From Bacillota bacterium (GTDB lineage Bacteria; Bacillota; Clostridia; Christensenellales; JAEXRW01), in contig JAEXRW010000037.1 of assembly GCA_023454175.1 (NCBI GenBank), positions 19,258 through 83,257 of the forward strand: 64,000 nucleotides of DNA. Reading direction: 5' to 3'. Shown here one piece after another: positions 35,877-45,050 of the stretch. Every line of letters starts with the position of its first letter. The first letter of the stretch is position 1. Under the pieces are notes generated by a model. The model did not search any database. It was given only the letters and a program-made list of their open reading frames with translations, and had not been told where the DNA came from. The translations under genes and the position numbers were made by a program.

Positions 35877-36938
35877 GTGGAGGCTCGAAAATCAAGAAAA
35901 ACAGCTTTGGTGGTCGTAAGCATGCTGCTGGTGCTGCTGGTGGTGGCGGCCGGACTGGTCGTCTATTTCATGATCACCAGATACCAGTACCTGGGCGATA
36001 ACCCGATGAGCGCATTCCTGGGCGGCGGCAGCTGCGCTGCGAAGACGGACGAACTGGCAAAAGCCACACCGCAGGGACCGCAACTGAAAACAGGACCCAC
36101 GTCTGCCCCCAAAAAGACCGCGCCGAAGGGCAGCATCAACGTGATGCTGATGGGGATGGACAATGACTCGGAGCGCGACAAGAGCAGCATGGGTTCTCGC
36201 AACGACATGAACATGGTGCTGAATATCGACTTTGACAAGAAGACTGCACGGATGATAGTGATCCCGCGCGACTCCCGCGTCAAGGTATCCAAGGTAAACG
36301 ACTCCGGGAAGGTAACCGGATACACAGACGACAGGATCAATACGGCGTATGCGGACGGCGGATATGAGGACGGCTATGGATTTCAGAACGTGATGCACGT
36401 AACCTCCACATTCCTCTCCTGCAACGGGACGTATGACATCCCCATCGACTACTATGTGAGCATCAACCTGGACGGCATCGAACCCATCTGCAACGCGGTG
36501 GGCGGCGTGCCCCTAAAACTGGACAAGGATTTCCCGGGGCTGAAATGGAAAGCGGGGCAGACCGTGATCATCAAGGGTGAAGTGGCGCAGATGTACCTGC
36601 GCTGGCGCCACCCCGACCAGACGGGGGATAACCTGGGCGACATCGGCAGGGGGGAACGGCAGCAGAAATTCCTCATCGCCCTGGCCAAGAAAATCAAATC
36701 CATGGGGCCGGTGGAGACCGTACAGAAGTTATTTAACAGCATGCAGAAATACATGCGTACGAACATGAGCCTGGACCAGATCGTGGCCCTGGCGCAGGTG
36801 CTGAAGGGCATGAACGTGGACAGCATCGAGATGTATTCGGCACCGGGGAAGAACGCCAGCTATGACGGCGCATCGATGTGGGCGCCGGATATGAAGAAAC
36901 TGCCGGATGTTGTGGAAAAGGTATTCTATGCAAATTAA
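35877..36938 (+). CDS. LytR-CpsA-Psr (LCP) family protein, copy 2
   Basis: A 353-residue paralogue of the previous LCP protein: basic N-terminus, one transmembrane helix (about residues 9-33), linker and extracellular LCP domain with NVMLMGMDND, GSRNDMNMVLN, IPRDSRV and RGERQQKFLIAL. Start is GTG with ACGGGGGA upstream. Expected role is attachment of anionic polymers to peptidoglycan. It has its own promoter. The stop codon lies within a heptad repeat array. Confidence 0.92.
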   Translation: MEARKSRKTALVVVSMLLVLLVVAAGLVVYFMITRYQYLGDNPMSAFLGGGSCAAKTDELAKATPQGPQLKTGPTSAPKKTAPKGSINVMLMGMDNDSERDKSSMGSRNDMNMVLNIDFDKKTARMIVIPRDSRVKVSKVNDSGKVTGYTDDRINTAYADGGYEDGYGFQNVMHVTSTFLSCNGTYDIPIDYYVSINLDGIEPICNAVGGVPLKLDKDFPGLKWKAGQTVIIKGEVAQMYLRWRHPDQTGDNLGDIGRGERQQKFLIALAKKIKSMGPVETVQKLFNSMQKYMRTNMSLDQIVALAQVLKGMNVDSIEMYSAPGKNASYDGASMWAPDMKKLPDVVEKVFYAN

Positions 36939-36985
36939 TAATTAATAATTAAGAATTAATAATTGTGGTAGGCCCCGCGGGGGAA
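36934..36985 (+). repeat. Heptad array overlapping the LCP stop codon, with GC hairpin
   Basis: ATTAATA, ATTAATA, ATTAAGA and ATTAATA units start inside the last codon; the TAA stop is part of the first unit. A CCCC-GC-GGGG hairpin follows near 36973-36982. Confidence 0.75.
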
Positions 36986-37011
36986 AAATTAAAACAGAAC
37001 TATGATTTAAG

Positions 37012-37045
37012 AAACAAAGACCCTTTGCCGGGTTTTTGTTTTTTT
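37012..37045 (+). terminator. Terminator downstream of LCP copy 2
   Basis: A 12-bp stem with one G-T pair (37012-37023 with 37030-37041) is followed by more Ts. Confidence 0.7.
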
Positions 37046-37098
37046 GAGGCGCTTTGGCGCATAATAATGGATGAGAAACATGAGGAGGCATTTTCACC

Positions 37099-37293
37099 AT
37101 GCCTGTGATCATCACGATCGAATCCATGAAACTCAACAAGGAACAAAAGATCAGCCTGGTCAAGGAACTGGCGCCGATATGCAGCGACATCCTGCGCGTG
37201 CCGGCGGAATCCATCATCCTGATCATCAGGGAGAACGAGCCGGACAACATGGGAAGCGGGCCGCACCTGCTATCTGAGAAGAACAAACGGTAA
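37099..37293 (+). CDS. 4-oxalocrotonate tautomerase family protein
   Basis: A 64-residue protein with the catalytic Pro2 of the tautomerase family (MPVIITIES) and the family helix (LNKEQKISLVKELAPICSDIL). Such proteins form hexamers and tautomerise enol/keto groups; the physiological substrate in clostridia is usually unknown. AGGAGG lies 10 bases before the ATG. It stands alone between two terminators. Confidence 0.85.
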   Translation: MPVIITIESMKLNKEQKISLVKELAPICSDILRVPAESIILIIRENEPDNMGSGPHLLSEKNKR

Positions 37294-37313
37294 GCCGGAT
37301 CACATTACACGCG

Positions 37314-37336
37314 AGGAGCCGAAAGGCTTCTTTTTT
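37314..37336 (+). terminator. Terminator after the tautomerase gene
   Basis: A 7-bp stem (37314-37320 with 37325-37331) with GAAA loop and TTTTTT tail. Confidence 0.8.
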
Positions 37337-37390
37337 ATGGAGAAAAGTGGTAGATTAAAATAGATAATTAATGAACAAGGTGATAAACAA

Positions 37391-39076
37391 ATGAAGGTAT
37401 CGGATGTAATTAAAGATTATTGCTTGACAAATCAATTACTTACTTTGGATGATGTCATTTCATCTTTTATTCCTTCTCTTAAAAGTGATGATGAGAGAGA
37501 ACAAAGAGAAGCTAGAATTGAGTATATCTTACTTGGTGGAGACGAATTGGAAGGATGCGGTAATCAAATAAAAACATTAATGAACGAGTTTAGTGATTAT
37601 GAGGAAGAAGTATTCGAGTATATAAAATATAGGATTGTCGATTCCAAACATCCAATACTTTTAGCACGTTACAATGATATATTATGGGAGTATACAAAAG
37701 CTATATATAACAAGCATCCCGAAGTACAGTATGCGTTTTCAGCTATTGATAACTATATAGATATTGTCCTAAATAAATTAGAAAAAACCGCAATTTATAC
37801 TACATATAAATTAATAAGAGCATTCAATTTATCTATTCTAATCAATAATAAAGAAAGAATATATGGAGTTAAACAATTACTATTTGAATCTTTAAATACC
37901 CCTAATGACGATAAACCAGGAATATGGAGCAATGTATTTAAATGTTTATTAAAGAATAGGAATTATTTTGATAAAGAAGAATCTAAATTGTTCGAAAGTA
38001 ATATGTTTGAGAGATTAAATCGTTTTGAGAAAGATACTGATTTCTACCATACAGAACATGCAGTACTTTGCTTATTAGAATATTACGCATTTTTAAAGGA
38101 TAAAGCGAAAACTTTAGAAATACTACAAATTTATAAAAGGATTTTTATTAACTTTTCAGGAAAGCTTTCAGGCATACAAAAAGCTTACTGGCTACAAGAA
38201 ATTAGAGCATTAATGATAAAATATCAGTTAAACAGTGAAGCCGATGAGATTTCTATAATGATACAAGGGCTAGGAAGAGAAATTAAAAAAGATTTAGACC
38301 ATGTATATGAGGTGGAAATAAAACCGGATAAAAAAGTTTTAGATAAACACTTGAAACTGCTTCAGAATAAAAGCACAGAGTATCAAATGGCCTTTATGGC
38401 ACATACTTACATTAAAGCCAAAAAAGATGCAGAAAATGCTATTAAGGAATTGTCAAAAGACAACCCGTTTTTTTCAATTGTCAAAAGAAACCTTCTGAAC
38501 CCAGATTATATTGTTGCTGCTCAAGTTACTCTGGAAGACGATGGGGCTTTAATACAACAAACAGTAGATATGCTTAAAATGGATGCTCCTTACTTACATT
38601 ATGTATTAAGCTTTTTCAAATCCGAAGGTAATCTAAAACAAGATCAAGTCTACGAAGTAATTAAAAAATCACCCGTTATTTTAGATTCAAGATATAGTCT
38701 TTTAGAGAAAGCGTTAGATGCATATTACCATGAAAGAAACGAAGAATTTATTCATTTAATTATCCCTCAAATTGAAGCTGCATTTCGAGAACTAGTAATG
38801 CAATTAGGAGGAGTAATAATTACTCCAAATAAAATCGGAGGAGATAATTATAAGCTACTTCATGATATTTTACTTGATCCTATATTAAAAATAGTTTTTG
38901 ATGAAGATACATTATTTAACCTCAGGATAATTCTAGTTGAGAACAGAGGTTGGAATATTAGAAATAATGTATGTCATGGAATATTGAGTGACATACATTT
39001 TAGTTCGGTGGTTAGCGAGAGATTATTGCAAATAGTTTTTTTACTTGGATTAATAAGAAGAGAAAAAATAAATTGA
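37391..39076 (+). CDS. DUF4209-like protein with HEPN-type RNxxxHG motif
   Basis: A 561-residue, largely helical soluble protein that I cannot match to a characterised family over its full length. Near the C-terminus, NIRNNVCHGI (Arg524, Asn525, His529) fits the RNxxxHG signature of DUF4209, which resembles the Rx4-6H active site of HEPN ribonucleases. No signal peptide or transmembrane segment is seen. The gene is strikingly AT-rich (about one third G+C by eye) against G+C-rich neighbours, and it stands alone between a terminator and a convergent gene, suggesting horizontal transfer. A role in phage defence or RNA cleavage is inference. AAGGTGA precedes the ATG. Confidence 0.75.
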   Translation: MKVSDVIKDYCLTNQLLTLDDVISSFIPSLKSDDEREQREARIEYILLGGDELEGCGNQIKTLMNEFSDYEEEVFEYIKYRIVDSKHPILLARYNDILWEYTKAIYNKHPEVQYAFSAIDNYIDIVLNKLEKTAIYTTYKLIRAFNLSILINNKERIYGVKQLLFESLNTPNDDKPGIWSNVFKCLLKNRNYFDKEESKLFESNMFERLNRFEKDTDFYHTEHAVLCLLEYYAFLKDKAKTLEILQIYKRIFINFSGKLSGIQKAYWLQEIRALMIKYQLNSEADEISIMIQGLGREIKKDLDHVYEVEIKPDKKVLDKHLKLLQNKSTEYQMAFMAHTYIKAKKDAENAIKELSKDNPFFSIVKRNLLNPDYIVAAQVTLEDDGALIQQTVDMLKMDAPYLHYVLSFFKSEGNLKQDQVYEVIKKSPVILDSRYSLLEKALDAYYHERNEEFIHLIIPQIEAAFRELVMQLGGVIITPNKIGGDNYKLLHDILLDPILKIVFDEDTLFNLRIILVENRGWNIRNNVCHGILSDIHFSSVVSERLLQIVFLLGLIRREKIN

Positions 39077-39080
39077 AGTT

Positions 39081-40220
39081 TTACTTTTCCCTGACCCTGT
39101 TTTTTTCCTGATACATCTTTTTATCCAACTGGTCGATGAATTCATCGGGTTTCATACCGGATGCCTTTTCATACACCAGCGAACCTATGCTGGCTGTGAG
39201 GACATAGGGCTTATTGGCTGACTGATTGAATCTTTCAAACGCTGTGTGGATGCGCGCGACTGCAGAATCCAGATCGTGCCGGGAGTGGACATCCAAAATA
39301 ATCAGGAATTCATCCCCGCCGTAACGGTAGACGGGATCCTGTTCGCGCAGGCTCTGGCGCAGGACCTTCACGGTATCCTCCAGCGCACGGTCCCCTTCGG
39401 CGTGACCGTAAGTATCGTTGATATGCTTGAAATCGTCCAGATCCAACATCATGGCACCAAAAGGGATCTCATAGCCTTCCAGCCGGATACGGTCTTTCAA
39501 AAAAGCGTTCAACTGGCGCCTGTTGTTTGCCCCGGTGAGATAGTCCGTATTGAGCCGGTGGTTCTGTACGCTGATGAAAACATGCAGCAGGGAAAGGGCA
39601 ACAGTACTCCAAATCACATTGGTGCCGTAAAACTGCAACTGGATCATGTTGCCGATAAAAGGCGGCACCGCGAAGAGGAGAAGGGCAGGCAGGTAACGGC
39701 GCTCGAACCTTTTCCGCTGGACTATGATCTTGGCCAGGACGAAGAGGAAAAGCCCGAACGTAATCAGCACAAAAAAATAGTAAAAGACGTTCAACCCGCG
39801 ATGGTAGACATTGGACGCATCCACGGTGAAGTATAAGTTATAATACGGGCTCAGCACGGACATTACAACATTAATCAGGACAATGGGCGCAAAGACCCAG
39901 CCCACGACCCGGAGGCGCCGCAGGCTGTGAAACGCCAGATAATCGGCATACATGTACCATAACACGGCAGGAACAGGGCCGAAGGAAAAGAGCAGTATAT
40001 TAAACAGAATATTCAACGTGCGCGCCATGCGGCCGGGCAGGAGGTTGAACGCCCAGGCGCCGGCATCCACGACCAGGATGCACATAACGAATATGACCAT
40101 GAAGACAAAGAGCCAATGGCGGACATGGGCAGGCCGGTCGTGCCGGAGCGTATGTATCAGAACATAGACCAGCATGATAAATGCGAAAATATTGATGGAT
40201 ATGAAATTAAATATCTGCAT
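39081..40220 (-). CDS. Membrane-bound diguanylate cyclase (GGDEF)
   Basis: The protein (379 residues from ATG 40220, AGAGG upstream; an upstream in-frame start at 40265 is less likely) has about seven transmembrane segments in the first 215 residues and a C-terminal GGDEF domain. The active site is RYGGDEF and an inhibitory I-site RxxD is seen as REQD five residues upstream, so product feedback is expected. DLDDFKHINDTYGHAEGD is the typical first motif. It would make cyclic di-GMP in response to a membrane or extracellular cue. Confidence 0.92.
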   Translation of the reverse strand: MQIFNFISINIFAFIMLVYVLIHTLRHDRPAHVRHWLFVFMVIFVMCILVVDAGAWAFNLLPGRMARTLNILFNILLFSFGPVPAVLWYMYADYLAFHSLRRLRVVGWVFAPIVLINVVMSVLSPYYNLYFTVDASNVYHRGLNVFYYFFVLITFGLFLFVLAKIIVQRKRFERRYLPALLLFAVPPFIGNMIQLQFYGTNVIWSTVALSLLHVFISVQNHRLNTDYLTGANNRRQLNAFLKDRIRLEGYEIPFGAMMLDLDDFKHINDTYGHAEGDRALEDTVKVLRQSLREQDPVYRYGGDEFLIILDVHSRHDLDSAVARIHTAFERFNQSANKPYVLTASIGSLVYEKASGMKPDEFIDQLDKKMYQEKNRVREK

Positions 40221-40380
40221 CAACAATACCTCTGAAACCGACCGGAAGGGTAAAGGCTTCATCAAGTTAGGTGCTTTTCATTATTATATCGAAACTTTCG
40301 CGTTATAAAAACAGAAAAGAATATGTAAATAAGGTATTTGGGCTATCGAAACCAACATGATTCATTATAAGATGCGTCTG

Positions 40381-41094
40381 TCAATCATCCCAGAGGCGGT
40401 ACTGCTCCGTATTCATGAGGGCACCGAGCAACTTGTCCTCGGCATCGGGGACCAAATGGGCCAGGTGCTTCAGCAGGTCCTTCATCTCCTGCCGCTTGGT
40501 GCGGCCGGCGGCGGGGCAGGGCGAGGGCTGCACCGGTAACCCCAATTTGCGTGCAAGGGATATGATATGCTTTTCGGGAAGGAGGACGAAAGGACGGATC
40601 AGCGTGATGCCGCTGCGGTCGAGATAGGACCTGGGCTCCAGCGCCGCCATACGGCCTTCATACAGGATGGCCATGAGCAGGGTCTCGAGCACATCCTCCC
40701 TATTGTGCCCCAGGGCGACTTTATTGCATCCCAATGAGAGCGCGGTATTGTTCAGCGCACCGCGGCGGAGTTTGGCGCAGAGGGCGCAGGGGTTTTTCTC
40801 TTTGCGTATATCAAAGACGATCTCCCCGATCCGCGTCTCCACGACTGTATAAGGTACATCCAGCCGTTCACACATCTTCCTGACCGGTTCGAGGTCAAAC
40901 GGTTTCAGACCCATGTCTATGGTAATGGCATAGAGTTTGTAATCCTTCTTCGAGAAAAGGCGGTAGGTGGAAAGCGCCTCCAGGAGCAGGAGGCTGTCCT
41001 TGCCGGCGGAAATGCCGACGGCGATGGAATCACCCGATTCGATCAATCCAAAGCGGTCATCCGCACGGCGGAGACAACCGAGAGTCCGTTTCAT
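40381..41094 (-). CDS. TtcA-like tRNA 2-thiolation / PP-loop ATPase
   Basis: A 237-residue N-type ATP pyrophosphatase with PP-loop GISAGKDS (SGGKDS variant), a CxxC (NPCALC) and LGHNREDVLETLL, as in the TtcA/TilS-related group that adenylates and thiolates tRNA bases. C-terminal Cys in QPSPCPAAGRTKR may complete an iron-sulfur or metal site. It could be TtcA itself or one of the related clostridial PP-loop proteins of unknown target. It is divergent from the riboswitch-metK transcript. Confidence 0.85.
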   Translation of the reverse strand: MKRTLGCLRRADDRFGLIESGDSIAVGISAGKDSLLLLEALSTYRLFSKKDYKLYAITIDMGLKPFDLEPVRKMCERLDVPYTVVETRIGEIVFDIRKEKNPCALCAKLRRGALNNTALSLGCNKVALGHNREDVLETLLMAILYEGRMAALEPRSYLDRSGITLIRPFVLLPEKHIISLARKLGLPVQPSPCPAAGRTKRQEMKDLLKHLAHLVPDAEDKLLGALMNTEQYRLWDD

Positions 41095-41201
41095 TAACGT
41101 TACCTTTCACAGGGACATTCTGTGACCAATTCAATATGTATTATAGCGTTAACAGAACGGAATACAAGGATGGTATTTCAGCCATCAGTGAATATAGCAT
41201 A

Positions 41202-41230
41202 TTGACAAGCGCATGAAGCGGGGATAAAAT
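41202..41230 (+). promoter_or_regulatory. Promoter of the metK leader
   Basis: TTGACA (41202-41207), a 17-base spacer and TAAAAT (41225-41230) would start transcription near 41237, just before the riboswitch. Confidence 0.8.
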
Positions 41231-41253
41231 GGAGCGGAAAATAACATAATTGC

Positions 41254-41420
41254 CTTATCAAGAGTGGTAGAGGGACGGGCCCGATGATACCCGGCAACCT
41301 TCCCAGCAATGGGAGCAAGGTGCCAAATCCCGCAGGCTGTGAACCTGGCAGATGAGGCGTATTTGAAACAAACTTCAAATACATGCGCCCGGGCCTGCCA
41401 ATATGGGAACCCGGGCGTTA
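41254..41420 (+). promoter_or_regulatory. SAM-I (S-box) riboswitch with terminator
   Basis: The aptamer (about 41254-41357) shows the S-box landmarks in order: CTTATCAAGAGTGG, AGAGGGACGGGCCCGATGA, CCCGGCAACC, GGTGCCAAATCC and CAGATGAGG closing P1. The expression platform has a stem 41359-41367/41374-41382 and a GC-rich terminator 41386-41393/41410-41417 followed by T-rich sequence. Binding of S-adenosylmethionine should stop transcription before metK, a classic feedback loop. Confidence 0.95.
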
Positions 41421-41452
41421 CTATTTATATGAACAACGGAGGAACCAGAAAA

Positions 41453-42625
41453 ATGAGCAGGAACTTTCTTTTCACGTCGGAATCCGTCACCGAGGGACAC
41501 CCGGACAAACTCTGCGACGCCATCGCAGACAGCATACTGGACCAGATCCTGAGCGAGGACAAAAAGGCGCGCGTGGCGTGCGAAGTGACGGCCACGACAG
41601 GCCTCGTCATGGTAATGGGCGAGATCACGACGGAATGCTACGCCGACATCCCCAGCCTGGTGCGCAAGAAGGTGGACGAGATCGGCTACACGCGGGCAAA
41701 GTACGGCTTTGACGCGGAGACGTGCGGTGTGATCACCAGCATCAAGGAACAATCCCCCGATATCGCCCAGGGCGTGAACGAGGCCCTGGAGACGCGGGGC
41801 ACGGCCGCCCATACGCTGGGCGCGGGGGACCAGGGGATGATGTTCGGATTTGCCTGCAGCGAGACACCGCAATTGATGCCCCTTCCCATCACACTGGCCC
41901 ACGACCTGGCCAAACGGCTGGCGGCGGTGCGCAAGGAAGGGCTGCTGGCCTACCTGCGGCCCGACGGCAAAACGCAGGTCACCGTCCGCTATGAAAACGA
42001 CAAGCCGGTAGCGATCGACAGCATCACGGTATCGGCCCAGCACCACCCCGAGGTGGAGCAGAGCCAGATCCGCGAGGATATCATCAAACACGTGATCCTG
42101 CCAACCATCCCCGGCAAGCTGCTATTGCCTGAAACACGGTACCTCGTCAACCCGACGGGACGATTCGTGACGGGCGGGCCGCACGGGGACACCGGACTGA
42201 CCGGCCGCAAGATCATCGTGGACACCTACGGCGGGTATGCGCGGCACGGGGGCGGCTCTTTTTCGGGCAAGGATCCCACGAAGGTGGACCGGAGCGCGGC
42301 ATATGCTGCACGGCATGCGGCGAAAAACATCGTGGCGGCGGGCCTGGCCGAGAAGTGCGAAGTGGAACTGGCATACGTAATCGGCGTGGCGCGCCCGCAA
42401 TCCATCATGGTGGACACCTTCGGTACGGGGAAGATCAAGGACAGCCGCATCACCGAGCTGGTGGAAAAACACTTTGACCTGACGCCGGGCGGCATCATCC
42501 AACGCTTTGACCTGATGCGGCCCATCTATTCGCAAATCTCCGCATACGGCCATTTCGGGCGGCCGGAACTGGATCTGCCCTGGGAAAAGACGGACGAAGC
42601 CGCCCTGCTGGCAAAGGACGCCTAA
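41453..42625 (+). CDS. metK: S-adenosylmethionine synthetase
   Basis: The protein (390 residues from ATG 41453, with GGAGGA 9 bases upstream) makes S-adenosylmethionine from methionine and ATP. Signature segments: TSESVTEGHPDK, TTGLVMVMGEI, GAGDQGMMFGFAC and GGGSFSGKDPTKVDRSAAY. Length and sequence are typical of the bacterial homotetrameric enzyme. An upstream in-frame extension lies within the riboswitch and is not coding. It is followed 6 bases later by recD2. Confidence 0.97.
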   Translation: MSRNFLFTSESVTEGHPDKLCDAIADSILDQILSEDKKARVACEVTATTGLVMVMGEITTECYADIPSLVRKKVDEIGYTRAKYGFDAETCGVITSIKEQSPDIAQGVNEALETRGTAAHTLGAGDQGMMFGFACSETPQLMPLPITLAHDLAKRLAAVRKEGLLAYLRPDGKTQVTVRYENDKPVAIDSITVSAQHHPEVEQSQIREDIIKHVILPTIPGKLLLPETRYLVNPTGRFVTGGPHGDTGLTGRKIIVDTYGGYARHGGGSFSGKDPTKVDRSAAYAARHAAKNIVAAGLAEKCEVELAYVIGVARPQSIMVDTFGTGKIKDSRITELVEKHFDLTPGGIIQRFDLMRPIYSQISAYGHFGRPELDLPWEKTDEAALLAKDA

Positions 42626-42631
42626 AACCTT

Positions 42632-44797
42632 ATGGAGCAATTGAACGGAAGCGTGGAAAGGATCATCTACCGCAGCGCGTCCGACGGATGGACCGTGATG
42701 GAATTCACGTGCGAAGAAGGCAAGATCACGGCTGTGGGCAAGATGCCTTTTCTTTCAGAGGGGGAAAGTGCGAGCCTTTCGGGGGAGTGGGTGAACCACG
42801 CCAGCTACGGAAGGCAATTCCGCGTTGATTCCTTTGAAAGCACGGCGCCACAGGGCGCGGAGGCTATCCGCAGATACCTGGCCAGCGGGGCTGTGAAGGG
42901 AATCGGCCCCGTGACGGCGGACGCCATCGTGGCGGCATTCGGCACGGATTCGCTGGATATCCTGCAATTCGCCCCCATCCGGCTGACGGAGATCTACGGC
43001 ATCGGGGAAAAGCGGGCGGAGATGATCGCACGGTCCTTCGCCGAGCAGGCGGGGACGCGGCGGGTGATGATGGGGCTGCAGGGCTTCGGCATCACGCTGA
43101 ACCAGGCACAAAAGATTTATAAATTATATGGAGAAGACGCGCTCCGGACCGTCCAGGAGGACCCATATCGGCTCATTGACGACGTATGGGGCATCGGCTT
43201 CAAGACGGCGGACCGGATCGCCCGGGCGGCGGGGGTGGAGGAATCCTCCCCTTTCCGGGTGCGGGCGGGCATCAAATATGTACTGAGCGAAGGGCTGGGC
43301 GAGGGGCACACGCACCTGCCCTATGAAAAGCTGGTGGAGCTCTGCGTGAGCTCGCTGGGGCTGGAAACGGCGCTGGTGGAGCGGGAGCTCCAGAAGCTGG
43401 CATTTGAACACCAGGTCAAGCTCCTGGAGACGGCGGCACAGACATGCGTATACCTGGAATACGTGTATACCATCGAAAATGACGTGGCGCGAAGGCTGTA
43501 CATGCTCTCACGGTACAACGCACAACCCCTCCAAATCATCGAAAACATGGACGACTCCTCCCTCGAGCTCTCGGGACAGCAGATGGAGGCCGTGCAACAG
43601 GCCTGCACGAGCCAGCTGCTCGTCATCACGGGAGGGCCGGGCACCGGGAAAACCACGATACTGAAAAAGATCATCGAACTGTATGACCAGGCGAGACTGC
43701 CCTGCGAACTGGCGGCGCCCACGGGACGGGCGGCCAAGCGCATGAGCGAAGCATCGGGGAAAGATGCGCGCACCATCCACCGGTTACTTGAATACGCATG
43801 GAGCGAGCAGGGGGAGGGGTATTTCGGGCGGAACGAGGACAACCCGCTGGACACGGCCGCCGTCATCCTGGACGAAACATCCATGCTGGACCTTTTCCTG
43901 CTGTACCGCGTATTGAAGGCATTAAAGAAGGGCACACGCCTCGTACTCGTGGGAGACGCGGACCAGCTGCCCTCCCTGGGACCGGGAAACGTACTGCGTG
44001 ACATCATCGAGAGCGGCGCGGCGCCGTGCATCCGGCTGACCGAAGTCTTCCGCCAGGAGGGGGAGAGCGGGATCGTGGTGAACGCCCACCGCATCAACGA
44101 GGGAACAGAGCCGGTATTTGCCCAGGATGGGGACTTCGTATTCCTTCCGCGGGACCCGGAGGGGACGAAAAAGACGGTGCTGGAACTGGCATTACGTGCA
44201 AAGGGGAATGCGCAGGTGCTCACGCCGATGCGGAAAGTCGACCTCGGCGTCATCCCGATGAACGGCATATTGCAGCAGGCCATGAACCCCCCCGCGCCGG
44301 GCAAGGCGGAACTCCAGATCGGGCAGACGGTCTTCCGCGAGGGGGACAAGGTGATGCAGATCAAAAACAACTATAAACAGGAATGGTTCCGCGAGGGGCC
44401 CCTGTGCAGCGAGCAGGGGACGGGCGTCTTCAACGGGGACATGGGAATATTAAAGAAAATAGACCATGAAGAGGAGAAGGCGCTGGTGGAGATGGATGAC
44501 GGGCGGAGCGTGTGCTACGACTTCTCCACGATGGACGAGGTGGAGCTGGCCTACGCGATATCGGTCCACAAGAGCCAGGGCAGCGAATTTGACACCGTCA
44601 TCATGCCTGTCTACGGCGGGCCGCCGATGCTGATGACGCGGAACATGCTGTACACCGCCGTTACAAGGGCGAAAAAGAAGGTGTACCTGGTGGGGAAGAT
44701 GTATTCCCTGAACAGCATGATCCAAAACAACCGGACTTCCAACCGGTATACCAATCTGGAATACCGGCTGCGGATACTGACGGATACGTTGGATTAG
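42632..44797 (+). CDS. recD2: RecD2 ATP-dependent DNA helicase
   Basis: A 721-residue SF1B helicase. The N-terminal third carries helix-hairpin-helix-like GIGPVTADAI, IYGIGEKRAEMIA and VWGIGFKTADRIA. Motor motifs are Walker A GGPGTGKTT (334-342), Walker B VILDETSMLD (Asp414, Glu415), GDADQLPSLGPGNVL, and motif VI region YAISVHKSQGSEFDTVI and YTAVTRAKK. RecD2 unwinds DNA 5' to 3' and protects against replication stress without RecBC. It starts 6 bases after metK and is probably expressed with it. Confidence 0.95.
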   Translation: MEQLNGSVERIIYRSASDGWTVMEFTCEEGKITAVGKMPFLSEGESASLSGEWVNHASYGRQFRVDSFESTAPQGAEAIRRYLASGAVKGIGPVTADAIVAAFGTDSLDILQFAPIRLTEIYGIGEKRAEMIARSFAEQAGTRRVMMGLQGFGITLNQAQKIYKLYGEDALRTVQEDPYRLIDDVWGIGFKTADRIARAAGVEESSPFRVRAGIKYVLSEGLGEGHTHLPYEKLVELCVSSLGLETALVERELQKLAFEHQVKLLETAAQTCVYLEYVYTIENDVARRLYMLSRYNAQPLQIIENMDDSSLELSGQQMEAVQQACTSQLLVITGGPGTGKTTILKKIIELYDQARLPCELAAPTGRAAKRMSEASGKDARTIHRLLEYAWSEQGEGYFGRNEDNPLDTAAVILDETSMLDLFLLYRVLKALKKGTRLVLVGDADQLPSLGPGNVLRDIIESGAAPCIRLTEVFRQEGESGIVVNAHRINEGTEPVFAQDGDFVFLPRDPEGTKKTVLELALRAKGNAQVLTPMRKVDLGVIPMNGILQQAMNPPAPGKAELQIGQTVFREGDKVMQIKNNYKQEWFREGPLCSEQGTGVFNGDMGILKKIDHEEEKALVEMDDGRSVCYDFSTMDEVELAYAISVHKSQGSEFDTVIMPVYGGPPMLMTRNMLYTAVTRAKKKVYLVGKMYSLNSMIQNNRTSNRYTNLEYRLRILTDTLD

Positions 44798-44831
44798 TTG
44801 AGAGTTGAAAGTTGAAAGTGGAGAGTTGCGG
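44797..44831 (+). repeat. Heptad array overlapping the recD2 stop codon
   Basis: GTTGAGA, GTTGAAA, GTTGAAA, GTGGAGA and GTTGCGG run from the G of the TAG stop codon. A downstream CCTCCCTC/GAGGGAGG hairpin lies near 44910-44930. Confidence 0.75.
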
Positions 44832-44956
44832 TTAGCCTTGCGAGATTAAATAGTAGTAGATATCACTCCTTCCGGTTGCATGCTCACCCGCTTGGTTTGC
44901 TTGCAACCACCTCCCTCGTCTGAGGGAGGTAAGTTGCCTGCGGGCGGAATCTAGAT

Positions 44957-44988
44957 AAACCATCTGCAAAAAATCAGGTGGTTTTATT
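44957..44988 (+). terminator. Terminator upstream of the lipoprotein gene
   Basis: A 10-bp stem with one G-T pair (44957-44966 with 44975-44984) ends in a T-rich run. Confidence 0.65.
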
Positions 44989-45050
44989 TAATTGCCAGGG
45001 GGTGGGAAGACATGTAGAATATGGGTAAGTCCTTCAAGGGGGTGCAGGAA

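Noticed and set aside
41309..41452. N-terminal extension of metK
   Set aside because: The stretch is the SAM riboswitch aptamer and terminator; the ribosome binding site and family alignment support the start at 41453.
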